DNA from: Lachnospiraceae bacterium UBA1778
GTDB lineage: Bacteria > Bacillota > Clostridia > Lachnospirales > Lachnospiraceae
Assembly (NCBI GenBank): GCA_002315255.1
Contig: DCGM01000034.1
Location: forward strand, 188-12,686
Direction of reading: 5' to 3'
Length of the DNA stretch: 12,499 nucleotides
A program made the position numbers and the translations under genes. Positions 1 through 7,307 of this stretch are shown piece by piece. The notes beneath the pieces were generated by a model. It was not told the origin of the DNA. It made no database searches and worked only from the letters and a program-made list of their open reading frames with translations. Positions within the stretch are counted from its first letter, which is position 1, and each line of letters begins with the position of its first letter.

Positions 1-177
1 AAATATCTTCTTTTGTCGGCAACGGAAGATGTTTACATCACAAGAAACGGAAAGGTAATCTGCAAGCTCACCAATCCCTTTCAGGATAAGGTCGATACCG
101 CAAAGTCTCTTTTCGGAATTCTCCCGGACACTATGTCCTTGGAGGAAGCCAGAGAGGAGCGCCTCGGTAATATATGA
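1..177 (+). CDS. Type II antitoxin, Phd/YefM family (3' part only)
   Basis: The reading frame is open from the first base to a TGA at 175-177, giving 58 visible residues, so the start and the DNA-binding N-terminus lie outside the window. The visible part shows the pattern typical of Bacillota Phd/YefM antitoxins: a short strand (VYITRNGKV), then KLTNP, a helix around AKSLFGILP, and an acidic C-terminal helix containing LEEAREERL. In this family the N-terminal domain binds the operator and the C-terminal tail wraps around and inhibits the toxin. Its stop overlaps the start of the PIN toxin gene as ATGA (174-177), which implies translational coupling. The operator should be upstream and cannot be seen. 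The family call rests on a C-terminal fragment and on the linked toxin. Confidence 0.75.
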   Translation, partial: KYLLLSATEDVYITRNGKVICKLTNPFQDKVDTAKSLFGILPDTMSLEEAREERLGNI

Positions 178-608
178 AAGCAATCATTGATACCTGTATT
201 GTGGTGGATGCCTTACAGTCCAGACAGCCTTTTTGTGCGTCGTCACAGGAGATCTTTCTTTCCGCTGCCAATGAAAAGTTTGTAGGATGCATTACCGCAA
301 AATCCGTTACGGATATTTATTATCTGACTCACCGTCTGACTCACAGCGATTCAGAAACCAGGAAGATACTGTCAAAACTGTTTTCGCTTTTTCGGGTTGT
401 GGATACTGCGGGATCGGATTGTATTCATGCTCTACCTTCTCCTGTTTCGGATTTTGAGGATACGGTAATGATTGAAACTGCCAAGCGAACCGAAGCCGAT
501 TGCATTGTCACAAGAAACACGGATGACTACAAGCTGTCCGCCGTGCCCGTTTATTCTCCGGAGGAATTTCTGCGCGTGCTGGAAACAGAAAATGAAAACC
601 AGTATTAA
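174..608 (+). CDS. PIN-domain ribonuclease toxin (VapC-like)
   Basis: This 144-residue protein is a normal single PIN domain. The N-terminal strand MKAIIDTCIVVDAL carries the first metal-binding Asp (D6). Asp47 lies in the TDIYYL helix, Asp96 in the SDFEDTV motif, and Asp117/118 in the TRNTDDY motif that closes the acidic cluster. PIN toxins use these acidic residues to bind Mg2+ or Mn2+ and cut RNA; many cut tRNA or rRNA, but the target here cannot be told. The ATG overlaps the antitoxin stop (ATGA), and GAGGAG inside the end of the antitoxin gene (154-159) can act as ribosome site, with a rather long 12-nt spacing. All expected acidic residues are present, so the toxin is probably active. 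Lines sampled from this pair are AT-richer than lines from the nucleoside operon, consistent with an acquired module. Confidence 0.85.
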   Translation: MKAIIDTCIVVDALQSRQPFCASSQEIFLSAANEKFVGCITAKSVTDIYYLTHRLTHSDSETRKILSKLFSLFRVVDTAGSDCIHALPSPVSDFEDTVMIETAKRTEADCIVTRNTDDYKLSAVPVYSPEEFLRVLETENENQY

Positions 609-669
609 TATAATCCACGTCTTAAACCAAGTCCGTTATGACCGTTACGACCTGGCGCTAAACATATCA

Positions 670-698
670 AAACGCGGCGGGCAAAGCCCGCCGCGTTT
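670..698. terminator. Bidirectional intrinsic terminator
   Basis: There is a perfect 13-bp stem (670-682 pairing with 686-698) with an AAA loop and GC-rich core GCGGCGGGC. On the minus strand it lies 16 nt after the deoB-cdd stop and is followed by TTTTGATATGTTT. On the plus strand it follows the PIN gene and is trailed by TTTAATTTGTTTATT. T-runs exist on both sides but are interrupted, so I read it as a shared terminator for the two convergent units. The bases between the toxin stop and this hairpin (609-669) hold only an imperfect 9-bp tandem pair, CCGTTATGA and CCGTTACGA at 633-650. Confidence 0.8.
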
Positions 699-713
699 AA
701 TTTGTTTATTCCT

Positions 714-2306
714 TTACAGATCCTTCTTCGTGAACATCTCGGGCAGTAATTCGGAGAGTTTATACTCTTTATACTTTTCCGGAGTTCCGAGGACAATGAT
801 GAAGTCCGGACTGCAGAACTCGGCCATTACCTGGCGGCAGACGCCGCACGGTGCGCAGAGGTCGGAAAGGGCTTCGCCCTCGCGGCCGCCGGCGATGGCC
901 AGCTTCGCGAAGTTCCGTTCGCCTTCACTGATCGCCTTGAAGAAGGCCGTGCGTTCGGCGCAGATGGTCGGCGTATAGGTCGCATTTTCGATATTGCAGC
1001 CCTGATAGACTTTTCCTTCTGCGGTAAGGAGCGCTGCGCCTACCTGGAAGCGCGAATACGGGGCATAAGCGCGTTTCTGTGCTTCTGCAGCGAATTCCAT
1101 CAGTTTCGCATCAGACGGCGCGGAATCGGGCAAAAAAGCGCTTTCTGAAAGCGTTTCTTTTAAGAAGCTCTCACCGGAGACATCCTCCTGCGGAACATTG
1201 AAATAATCGAGGACCGTCGCCGCGATATCCGAGTAGGAACGGCGCGTCTTCAAATCGACGCCGGCCTTCACATGTTTTCCGTAAAGGATCATCGGCACAT
1301 ATTCACGGCTGTGGTCGGTCGACGGCGTCGCCGGGTCGCAGCCATGGTCCGCTGTGATAATGAGAAGATCGTCATCACGCATCTTATCGATAAAGACGCC
1401 GAGCTGCTGATCGAATTCCGTCATCGCCTTCGCATAGCCCGGGACATCATTGCGATGGCCGTAGACCATGTCGAAATCGACCAGATTGATGAAGCAGAGA
1501 CCGTTAAAGTCGCGGTCTTCGATGCCGATTGAGATGTTCATTCCGTCGCGGTTATTCTTGATACGGTTCGAATCGGAAATCGATTTCCCCGCAAAAATAT
1601 CGACAATCTTACCGACCGAAATTGTATCGTAGCCGGCTTTTTGGAGAAGGTCGAGCATGGTCGTCTTCGGCGGTGTCAATGAGAAGTCGTGGCGGTTTGC
1701 GGTCCGCGTGAACGGATGCACCCCGTTGAACGGGCGGGCAATGATCCGGCCGACGCCGTGCTTTCCCTGCATGATTTCGCGCACGTCTTCACAGATCTTA
1801 TAGAGCTCCGGCACTGGGATCACATCCTCATGCGCCGCGATCTGAAGAACGCTGTCCGCAGAGGTGTAAACGATCAGGTCGCCCGTCTTCACATGCTCTT
1901 CGCCGAAATCGCGGATGACGTCTGTTCCGGAATACGGAAGGTTGCAAAGGATTCCGCGGCCGGTCTTTTTACGGATCGCGTCGAGGACTTCCTCCGGGAA
2001 GCCGTTCGGATAGGTCGGAAGCGGCTCGGGCGAAATCACGCCTGCGATCTCCCAATGTCCGATCGTCGTATCTTTTCCCATGCTGACTTCGCCGAGACGG
2101 GCGAAAGAGGCCGTCGGCTTTTCGATTCCGCCGCCGACGCCGTCGATGTTGAAAAGACCCATCTTCGTCAGGTTCGGGCAGCAGAAATTCTCGTGATTCC
2201 GGATCGCGCCTAAAGTATTGCTACCCTCGTCATGCCAAAGATGAGCGTCCGGCAGCTCGCCGATGCCCATGCTGTCCAATACGATAATAAATACGCGTTT
2301 GCTCAT
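714..2306 (-). CDS. deoB-cdd: Fused phosphopentomutase - cytidine deaminase
   Basis: This is one uninterrupted 530-codon ORF with two complete enzymes. Residues 1 to about 385 are a phosphopentomutase of the alkaline-phosphatase superfamily, which turns (deoxy)ribose-1-phosphate into the 5-phosphate. By comparison with the Bacillus cereus enzyme, the metal ligands are D11, D279, H284, D320, H321 and H332, and the phosphorylated Thr is T80 in GKDTTIGHWE. After a short linker (about 386-397, rich in S, A, P and D), residues 398-530 are a homotetramer-class cytidine deaminase. It has substrate-binding NIEN (438-441), zinc ligand C449 and catalytic E451 in CAER, and zinc ligands C487 and C490 in PCGVC. 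Both active sites look intact. M403 at the start of the deaminase helix has no ribosome site before it, so separate translation is unlikely. The ATG at 2306 follows GAGGG closely, 12 bp after the deoD stop. This is the last cistron of the operon. Two separate proteins would be usual; the fusion is the odd point. Confidence 0.93.
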   Translation of the reverse strand: MSKRVFIIVLDSMGIGELPDAHLWHDEGSNTLGAIRNHENFCCPNLTKMGLFNIDGVGGGIEKPTASFARLGEVSMGKDTTIGHWEIAGVISPEPLPTYPNGFPEEVLDAIRKKTGRGILCNLPYSGTDVIRDFGEEHVKTGDLIVYTSADSVLQIAAHEDVIPVPELYKICEDVREIMQGKHGVGRIIARPFNGVHPFTRTANRHDFSLTPPKTTMLDLLQKAGYDTISVGKIVDIFAGKSISDSNRIKNNRDGMNISIGIEDRDFNGLCFINLVDFDMVYGHRNDVPGYAKAMTEFDQQLGVFIDKMRDDDLLIITADHGCDPATPSTDHSREYVPMILYGKHVKAGVDLKTRRSYSDIAATVLDYFNVPQEDVSGESFLKETLSESAFLPDSAPSDAKLMEFAAEAQKRAYAPYSRFQVGAALLTAEGKVYQGCNIENATYTPTICAERTAFFKAISEGERNFAKLAIAGGREGEALSDLCAPCGVCRQVMAEFCSPDFIIVLGTPEKYKEYKLSELLPEMFTKKDL

Positions 2307-2319
2307 TTTTCCCTCGATT

Positions 2320-3027
2320 TTACGCCAATTCTAAGGCGATTTCCATCATGTTCGTGAATGAATTCTGACGCTCTTCCGCCGTCGTATTCTCTTCCGGATA
2401 CAGGAAGGAATCGCTGACAGTCAGGATGCAGAGCGCTTTCTTTCCTGCGCGCGCCGCATTGCAATATAACGCTGCGGATTCCATTTCGACGCCTAAAACG
2501 CCCATCTTCGCCCAGTCCTGCCAATGTGTCTGCTCTTCATAGAAAATATCCGAAGAATAGATGTTTCCGACTTTATAATTGACGCCCTTCTTTTCGCACT
2601 CTTCAGCCGCGCGGCGGAGAAGATCGAAATCAGCGATCGGCGCGTACGTTCCCGGAAGATTATACTGGGAAGCGTAGCAGCCGTTCGTGCAGGCCGCCTG
2701 CGCGACAATGATATCGCGAGCGTGAAGGTCCGGATGATACGAACCGCAGGAGCCGATGCGGATGATCGTCTTTACATCATAGAAATTGAAAAGCTCATAG
2801 GAATAGATGCCGATCGCCGGCTGGCCCATTCCGGAAGCCATCACGGAAACCTTCTTCCCGTGATAGGTGCCGGTGTAACCCTGCACGCCGCGGACATTAT
2901 TCACAAGGACCGGATTCTCTAAGAAATTCTCCGCGATAAATTTCGAGCGGAGCGGATCTCCCGGCATTAAAACGGTATCGGCGAAATCACCGAGTTTCGC
3001 TGCAATATGAGGTGTCGGTACTGACAT
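2320..3027 (-). CDS. deoD: Purine-nucleoside phosphorylase, DeoD type
   Basis: The 235-residue length is normal for the hexameric DeoD family. It cleaves purine (deoxy)nucleosides with phosphate to the free base and (deoxy)ribose-1-phosphate in the cytosol. Matching the E. coli enzyme with an offset of two to three residues, H7, G23, R27, R46, R90 and S93 form the phosphate and neighbouring-subunit contacts, VEMES at 180-184 binds the ribose, and D206 in SDS is the residue that protonates the purine. The ATG at 3027 has AAGGAG a few bases upstream. It sits 41 bp after deoC and 12 bp before deoB-cdd, which uses its product. Nothing appears truncated. Confidence 0.96.
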   Translation of the reverse strand: MSVPTPHIAAKLGDFADTVLMPGDPLRSKFIAENFLENPVLVNNVRGVQGYTGTYHGKKVSVMASGMGQPAIGIYSYELFNFYDVKTIIRIGSCGSYHPDLHARDIIVAQAACTNGCYASQYNLPGTYAPIADFDLLRRAAEECEKKGVNYKVGNIYSSDIFYEEQTHWQDWAKMGVLGVEMESAALYCNAARAGKKALCILTVSDSFLYPEENTTAEERQNSFTNMMEIALELA

Positions 3028-3068
3028 GTTCGTTTCTCCTTTTTATGTTTTTTCGTTCTTCTTTCGGT

Positions 3069-3731
3069 TTATTTTTCGGCTTCCTGTGCCTTCACGATCT
3101 TTACGATCCGGCTGGTGCCGAGGCGCGATGCGCCGAGGCGGATGAATTCTTCTGCATCTTCAATGCTTGAGATTCCTCCGGCCGCTTTCATGCGGATGCC
3201 CGGTCCGATATTCTCGGAGAAAAGCTTGATGTCCGCGAAGGTAGCGCCCGCTTTGGAGAAGCCGGTAGACGTCTTAATAAAGTCTGCGCCTGCTTCCGTC
3301 ACGAGATGGCACATTGTGATCTTCTCTTCGTCTGTCAGAAGGCAGGTTTCAATGATCACCTTCAGAATCTTCTCGCCGCAGGCTTCCTTTAACGTCCGGA
3401 TTTCGTTTCGGACTTCATCGGTCTTTCCAGCCTTCAGGTCGCCGATATTGATGACCATGTCAATCTCGTCCGCGCCTTCTTTGAGTGCTTCCTGCGTCTC
3501 GAAAAGCTTGACCGACGTCGTGTTATAGCCGTTCGGGAAACCGATGACCGTGCAGATGGCGAGCTTATCGCCGACATATTCCTTCGCCTGCTTCACAAAG
3601 CACGGCGGGATGCAGACTGATGCGGTGCGGTATTTCATGCCGTCATCGCAGATCGCTTTAATCTCTTCCCATGTGGCCGTCTGCGCGAGCAGCGTATGGT
3701 CACATTTTCCCAAAATCTCCTGAATATCCAT
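3069..3731 (-). CDS. deoC: Deoxyribose-phosphate aldolase
   Basis: This 220-residue TIM-barrel class I aldolase cleaves 2-deoxyribose-5-phosphate into acetaldehyde and glyceraldehyde-3-phosphate, the final step of deoxynucleoside breakdown. The key residues are visible: D91 in EIDMVIN, the Schiff-base lysine K153 in FIKTSTGF, and the proton-relay lysine K182 in RMKAAGGI. The N-terminal DHTLL motif (11-15) is also typical. The ATG at 3731 has a strong AAGGAG site 6 nt upstream. The gene follows udk after an 82-bp spacer, the longest gap in the downstream half of the operon, and precedes deoD. Confidence 0.96.
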   Translation of the reverse strand: MDIQEILGKCDHTLLAQTATWEEIKAICDDGMKYRTASVCIPPCFVKQAKEYVGDKLAICTVIGFPNGYNTTSVKLFETQEALKEGADEIDMVINIGDLKAGKTDEVRNEIRTLKEACGEKILKVIIETCLLTDEEKITMCHLVTEAGADFIKTSTGFSKAGATFADIKLFSENIGPGIRMKAAGGISSIEDAEEFIRLGASRLGTSRIVKIVKAQEAEK

Positions 3732-3744
3732 TTATCTCCTTTTT

Positions 3745-3801
3745 CCGCTTCGAGCGGTAATCCCTGTTCATTCTGCCGTTTCGGCATACCTGCTTTCAGG
3801 G
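3745..3801 (-). other. Structured intercistronic leader before deoC
   Basis: The 82-bp gap between udk and deoC contains three small inverted repeats. In transcript order, CCCTG/CAGGG (3797-3801 with 3762-3766) encloses TGCCG-AAA-CGGCA (3786-3774). Then CCGCT-CGA-AGCGG (3757-3745) ends only a few bases before the deoC ribosome site. None is followed by a T-run, so termination is unlikely. The stems are short and pairing is by eye only. They could be an mRNA processing or stability element, or chance. Confidence 0.35.
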
Positions 3802-3813
3802 TTTTCACTGTTC

Positions 3814-4437
3814 CTAAGCCTCTGTAGCTTCCAGCCGTTCGCGGATCAGCTCGCGGATCATTTCAAACGCGATCCGGTTCTTCCCGCCCTCGGGAACAAT
3901 GATATCTGCAAATTTCTTACACGGCTCGATATACTTTTCATGCATCGGCTTGACCGTCGCGAGGTACTGCTCGACGACCGAGTCCAGCGAACGGCCGCGC
4001 TTTTTGACATCGCGGATGATCCGCCGGAGAATCCGGACATCGGCGTCCGTGTCGACGAAAATCATGACGTCCAGCTCATTGCGGACGCGCTCGTCATGGA
4101 AAAGAAGGATTCCTTCCACTACAATGACATCGCGGCTTTCGACCGGCGTCACTTCTTCGCTACGCGCGTGAATCGTGTAATCGTAGACCGGAACATTGAC
4201 CTTTTCGCCGCGCTTTAACGCCTGCAGGTCCGAAATAAAATAGTCTGTGTCAAAAGCGTCCGGGTGGTCATAGTTGATCTTCGTCCGCTCTTCAAACGTA
4301 AGCTCCGGATGATTCTTATAGTAGCAGTCCATTCCGATCAGCACGGAGCGGTCGATAAAAGCTTCATGAAGCCGCTTCGCCAGGGTGGTCTTTCCGGAAC
4401 CTGTGCCTCCGCAGAGGCCTATCACAAACGGTTTCAT
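3814..4437 (-). CDS. udk: Uridine kinase (uridine/cytidine)
   Basis: The protein is 207 residues from the start chosen here. It phosphorylates uridine and cytidine to UMP and CMP for pyrimidine salvage. The P-loop GGTGSGKT (10-17) directly follows the first strand, and the conserved NYDHP-AFD motif, YDYTIHAR and the VVEGILLF Walker B strand follow in the expected order. The frame is open further upstream to 4494, but the ATG at 4437 is preferred: it puts the P-loop at the usual place near the N-terminus, overlaps the tdk stop as ATGA, and has GAGGAAGG about 9 nt before it. The overlap suggests coupled translation with thymidine kinase, a second salvage kinase. Confidence 0.95.
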   Translation of the reverse strand: MKPFVIGLCGGTGSGKTTLAKRLHEAFIDRSVLIGMDCYYKNHPELTFEERTKINYDHPDAFDTDYFISDLQALKRGEKVNVPVYDYTIHARSEEVTPVESRDVIVVEGILLFHDERVRNELDVMIFVDTDADVRILRRIIRDVKKRGRSLDSVVEQYLATVKPMHEKYIEPCKKFADIIVPEGGKNRIAFEMIRELIRERLEATEA

Positions 4438-5030
4438 GAGCGGATACCTTCCTCTTCCTGTTTTTTCCGGATCTTTATCCAGCAGCGCCGGCACATCGCC
4501 TCATAGCGGTTGTTTCCGCCAATGCAGATCTGATCGCCGGAGAAAACGACATGACCGTTATCATCGAAGCGCGCATTGACAGTCGCCTTCGCGCCGCACC
4601 GGCAGACCGATTTGATTTCCGTAATCGATTCCGCGATTTCGAAAAGCCGTTTGCTTCCCGGGAAAAGATGCGTCGTGAAGTCGGTTCCTAAGCCGAAGCA
4701 GAGGACCGGGATGTTCTTCTCCAGCACGATATCACCGAGCTGGTCGACCTGTTCCGTCTGTAAAAACTGGCATTCGTCGACAATGATAACGTTACAGTCG
4801 CTGTAACTCTTTTCATAGAGCTGATAGAGATTGTCTGTTTCCTTCGTCATCACGCACGGTGCTTCCAGACCGATCCGGGACCGGACGAGGGCATCGCCTT
4901 CGCGGTCATCGATCGCGGGCTTTAACAAAAGGACTTTCATCCCGCGCTCTTCATAGTTAAATTTCGTAATGAGCGCCTGTGCTGTTTTGGAGCAGCCCAT
5001 TGCGCCGAATTTAAAATACAGTTTTGCCAT
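4434..5030 (-). CDS. tdk: Thymidine kinase, type II
   Basis: This 198-residue protein transfers phosphate from ATP to thymidine and deoxyuridine. Its P-loop is GAMGCSKT (9-16), with Cys and Ser where many relatives have Ser-Gly, but K15 and T16 are kept. D85 and the catalytic base E86 lie in VDECQFL. The C-terminal lasso region has four cysteines placed to hold structural zinc: C143 and C145, then C180 and C183. It starts 2 bp after the pyrimidine phosphorylase stop and overlaps udk by 4 bp. In this operon it competes with the phosphorylase for the same nucleosides, sending thymidine to nucleotide instead of to base plus sugar phosphate. Confidence 0.95.
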   Translation of the reverse strand: MAKLYFKFGAMGCSKTAQALITKFNYEERGMKVLLLKPAIDDREGDALVRSRIGLEAPCVMTKETDNLYQLYEKSYSDCNVIIVDECQFLQTEQVDQLGDIVLEKNIPVLCFGLGTDFTTHLFPGSKRLFEIAESITEIKSVCRCGAKATVNARFDDNGHVVFSGDQICIGGNNRYEAMCRRCWIKIRKKQEEEGIRS

Positions 5031-5032
5031 AA

Positions 5033-6334
5033 TCAGATAACCTTACCTAAGACCAGCGGCTGCTCTTCGGGCTTCTTATCCGCCCAGGTGAGCGCACTCC
5101 GGTACTTCTCTTCTGCCGCCGGGAACAGTTCTTCCCGATCTGCATAAAGGACCGCCAATGCTTCGCCGGCCTTAACAAAATCGCCTGTTTTCTTTAAAAT
5201 CCGAAGGCCGGCCGACGGGTCGATCGAATCTTCCTTCGTGTTCCGTCCCGCGCCTAAAAGGAGGCTCGCGATACCGATTCCTTCGGTATCCATGTGGAAC
5301 AGATAGCCGTCCTGCTCCGCTAAAACCGTATGCGGATATTTCGGCTGCTTAAACCGGTTTTCATCATCGATAACACCGGAATCGCCGCCCTGCGCTTTTA
5401 TCATCTCGCGGAGTTTTTCGAGCGCGCTTCCGTCCCGAAGGGCTTCCCGCACCTTTTCATCGCATTCTTCCATCGTGCCGAAGCCGGAAAGATAAAGGAT
5501 GTTTTCCGAAAGGATCACGCAAAGCTCTGTGAAATCCTCCGGTCCTTCTCCGCGAAGCGTGTCAATCGCTTCCCGGACTTCGAGGGCATTGCCGACAGCT
5601 TCGCCGAGCGGGCGGTCCATATCGGTAATCAAGGCCATAATCTTCTTTCCGGCCTTTCGCCCGATATTCACCATAATCTCCGCGAGCTTCCGCGAATCCT
5701 CGATCGTCTTCATAAAGGAGCCGCTGCCGGTCTTTACATCCAGGACGATCACATCATCGTCTGCCGCCAGCTTCTTCCCCATGATGCTCGATACAATGAG
5801 CGGCATACTGTCGACCGTCGCCGTCACGTCGCGAAGCGCATAGAGCTTCTTATCCGCCGGAGCGACTTCCCGCGTCTGGCCGACGATGGCTGCGCCGACT
5901 CGATTGACGCATTCGGTAAACTCTTCTTCCGAAAGGTCTGTCCGGAAGCCTGGAATCGCTTCCAGCTTATCAATCGTCCCGCCCGTGTGTCCGAGCCCGC
6001 GGCCGCTGATTTTAGCGACCTTTACGCCGAAAGTCGCGACCAATGGCACGACGACGAGACTCGTCTTGTCACCGACGCCGCCGGTCGAATGCTTATCGGC
6101 GCGGATTCCTTTGATAGCCGAGAAATCGAGCCGTTCGCCGGAGTCACGGATGGCGAAGGTTAACTCCGCCATCTCGTCTTCCGTCATTCCCTGATAATAG
6201 ATGGCCATGCAGAGCGCGGCCGCCTGATAATCCGGGATAGAACCGTCTGTGTACCCCTCGATGAAGAAACGGATTTCTTCATCCGTCAGCGGATGACCGT
6301 CACGTTTCTTCCGGATGATATCATACATTCTCAT
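5033..6334 (-). CDS. pdp: Pyrimidine-nucleoside phosphorylase
   Basis: The 433-residue length is normal for the thymidine/pyrimidine phosphorylase family. It uses phosphate to split uridine, deoxyuridine and thymidine into base and (deoxy)ribose-1-phosphate. The phosphate-binding KHSTGGVGD lies at 81-89 and the family signature SGRGLGHTGGTIDKLE at 110-125. The pyrimidine-contact residues equivalent to E. coli R171, S186 and K190 are R168, S183 and K187. Gram-positive relatives usually act on both uridine and thymidine, so pdp is preferred to deoA, but sequence reading alone cannot settle specificity. The start is 1 bp after the upstream permease stop. A second ATG two codons in (6328) is possible, but AAGGG lies at better spacing for the first. 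Confidence 0.94.
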   Translation of the reverse strand: MRMYDIIRKKRDGHPLTDEEIRFFIEGYTDGSIPDYQAAALCMAIYYQGMTEDEMAELTFAIRDSGERLDFSAIKGIRADKHSTGGVGDKTSLVVVPLVATFGVKVAKISGRGLGHTGGTIDKLEAIPGFRTDLSEEEFTECVNRVGAAIVGQTREVAPADKKLYALRDVTATVDSMPLIVSSIMGKKLAADDDVIVLDVKTGSGSFMKTIEDSRKLAEIMVNIGRKAGKKIMALITDMDRPLGEAVGNALEVREAIDTLRGEGPEDFTELCVILSENILYLSGFGTMEECDEKVREALRDGSALEKLREMIKAQGGDSGVIDDENRFKQPKYPHTVLAEQDGYLFHMDTEGIGIASLLLGAGRNTKEDSIDPSAGLRILKKTGDFVKAGEALAVLYADREELFPAAEEKYRSALTWADKKPEEQPLVLGKVI

Positions 6335-6335
6335 A

Positions 6336-7304
6336 TTAACGCATACCCTTGTCGTACGGAATACCTTCTGCCTTCGGGCATCCGGACTTCTTCGCAGTCA
6401 GCGCGAGGACGACCAGGACGACGAAGTAAGGAATGATATTATAGAACTGGAGCGGAAGGTCGAACTGTTTCAGGAACGGAATCGAGTTCGCCACCGGTCC
6501 GATACACTTTAAGAAGCCGAATAGTAACGCACCAAAGAAGATGCCGACCGGTTTCCAGTTACCGAAGATCATGATTGCCAATGCTAAGAAGCCCATGCCG
6601 GCGACAGAGCTCTCTGCGGTGCCGTTCGCAACCGTCGCGATATAAGCATATCCGCCGATTCCAGCGAGCGCGCCTGAGATCGTGCTGCCGAGATAACGCA
6701 TCTTAAAGACATTGATACCGACGGAAGCGGCCGCCTGAGGATGTTCACCGCAGGAACGCATCCGCATACCGGTCTTCGTGTAGTAAATCCAGATAGAAAG
6801 CAGGATGAATACCACGAAAATGATATAAGTGGAAATATAAACCTTGTCACCGAAAATCTGCTCGATCGCGGTAAGGTCCGGATTCGCATTTTTAATGACA
6901 TAGCCCGGGAAGAACGCCGGCATCTGGATCTTTTCCATGTTGAAAAGAGCGAGTGCAAAAGCATTTACAACAGCCGGGGCTAACATGTTCAATGCAGTTC
7001 CGCCGATCGTCTGGTCCGCCTTCAGCTTGATCGCTGAGAAGGACAGAAGCAGGGAGAAGATAGCGGACGCTATCGCAGCGACAGCGATCGCGATCACGAA
7101 GATAACCTGATAGTTCGTGAGCAGCTGCTTCTCCATGATGATCTTCGCGACGATGGCGCCGATAAATGCGCCGAAAATCATTTCGCCTTCCAATGCGAGG
7201 TTCACAACACCGCTACGCTCGGAGAACATGCCGCCGAGAGCGACGATCAGAAGCGGTGCGGCATAAATTAAGGTTTTCTGAATAAGATAAACGACTGTAT
7301 CCAT
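6336..7304 (-). CDS. nupQ: Nucleoside ABC transporter permease 2 (NupQ-like)
   Basis: This 322-residue integral membrane protein is of the BPD_transp_2 type. About eight to nine hydrophobic segments are visible, roughly at 11-25, 42-56, 66-89, 104-121, 158-175, 205-226, 235-268 and 288-303. The family motif FSERSGVVNLALEG (27-40) and the cytoplasmic coupling loop GMRMRSCGEHPQAAASVGIN (179-198) are typical of nucleoside importers of the Bacillus NupNOPQ and Lactococcus NupABC group. It should pair with the larger permease encoded just upstream. Its ribosome site AAAGGAGG lies inside the last codons of that gene, with an 8-nt spacing, and only 3 bp separate the two ORFs. The symbol follows B. 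subtilis gene order and is by analogy. Confidence 0.9.
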   Translation of the reverse strand: MDTVVYLIQKTLIYAAPLLIVALGGMFSERSGVVNLALEGEMIFGAFIGAIVAKIIMEKQLLTNYQVIFVIAIAVAAIASAIFSLLLSFSAIKLKADQTIGGTALNMLAPAVVNAFALALFNMEKIQMPAFFPGYVIKNANPDLTAIEQIFGDKVYISTYIIFVVFILLSIWIYYTKTGMRMRSCGEHPQAAASVGINVFKMRYLGSTISGALAGIGGYAYIATVANGTAESSVAGMGFLALAIMIFGNWKPVGIFFGALLFGFLKCIGPVANSIPFLKQFDLPLQFYNIIPYFVVLVVLALTAKKSGCPKAEGIPYDKGMR

Positions 7305-7307
7305 GAT

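Noticed and set aside
472..978. 168-codon + strand frame spanning the toxin end, the terminator and the cytidine deaminase antisense
   Set aside because: It crosses a strong terminator and two real genes in the wrong frames; its composition is not protein-like.
1098..1100. Internal ATG as separate start for cytidine deaminase
   Set aside because: No Shine-Dalgarno sequence precedes it, and the frame is continuous with the phosphopentomutase, so a fusion is the simpler reading.
1689..2213. 174-codon + strand frame opposite deoB, and similar frames at 11876-12400 and 9098-9559
   Set aside because: They are antisense shadows of well-supported genes, with Arg/Ala/Asp-biased composition and no family resemblance.
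4438..4494. Upstream extension of uridine kinase by 19 residues
   Set aside because: It would place non-family sequence before the first strand and overlap tdk by 61 bp; the ATG at 4437 has a ribosome site and the typical ATGA overlap.
5330..6163. 277-codon open frame on the + strand opposite the pyrimidine phosphorylase gene
   Set aside because: It lies entirely antisense to a gene with all family motifs, has no recognisable domain and no clear ribosome site. Long antisense frames are expected opposite GC-rich coding DNA.
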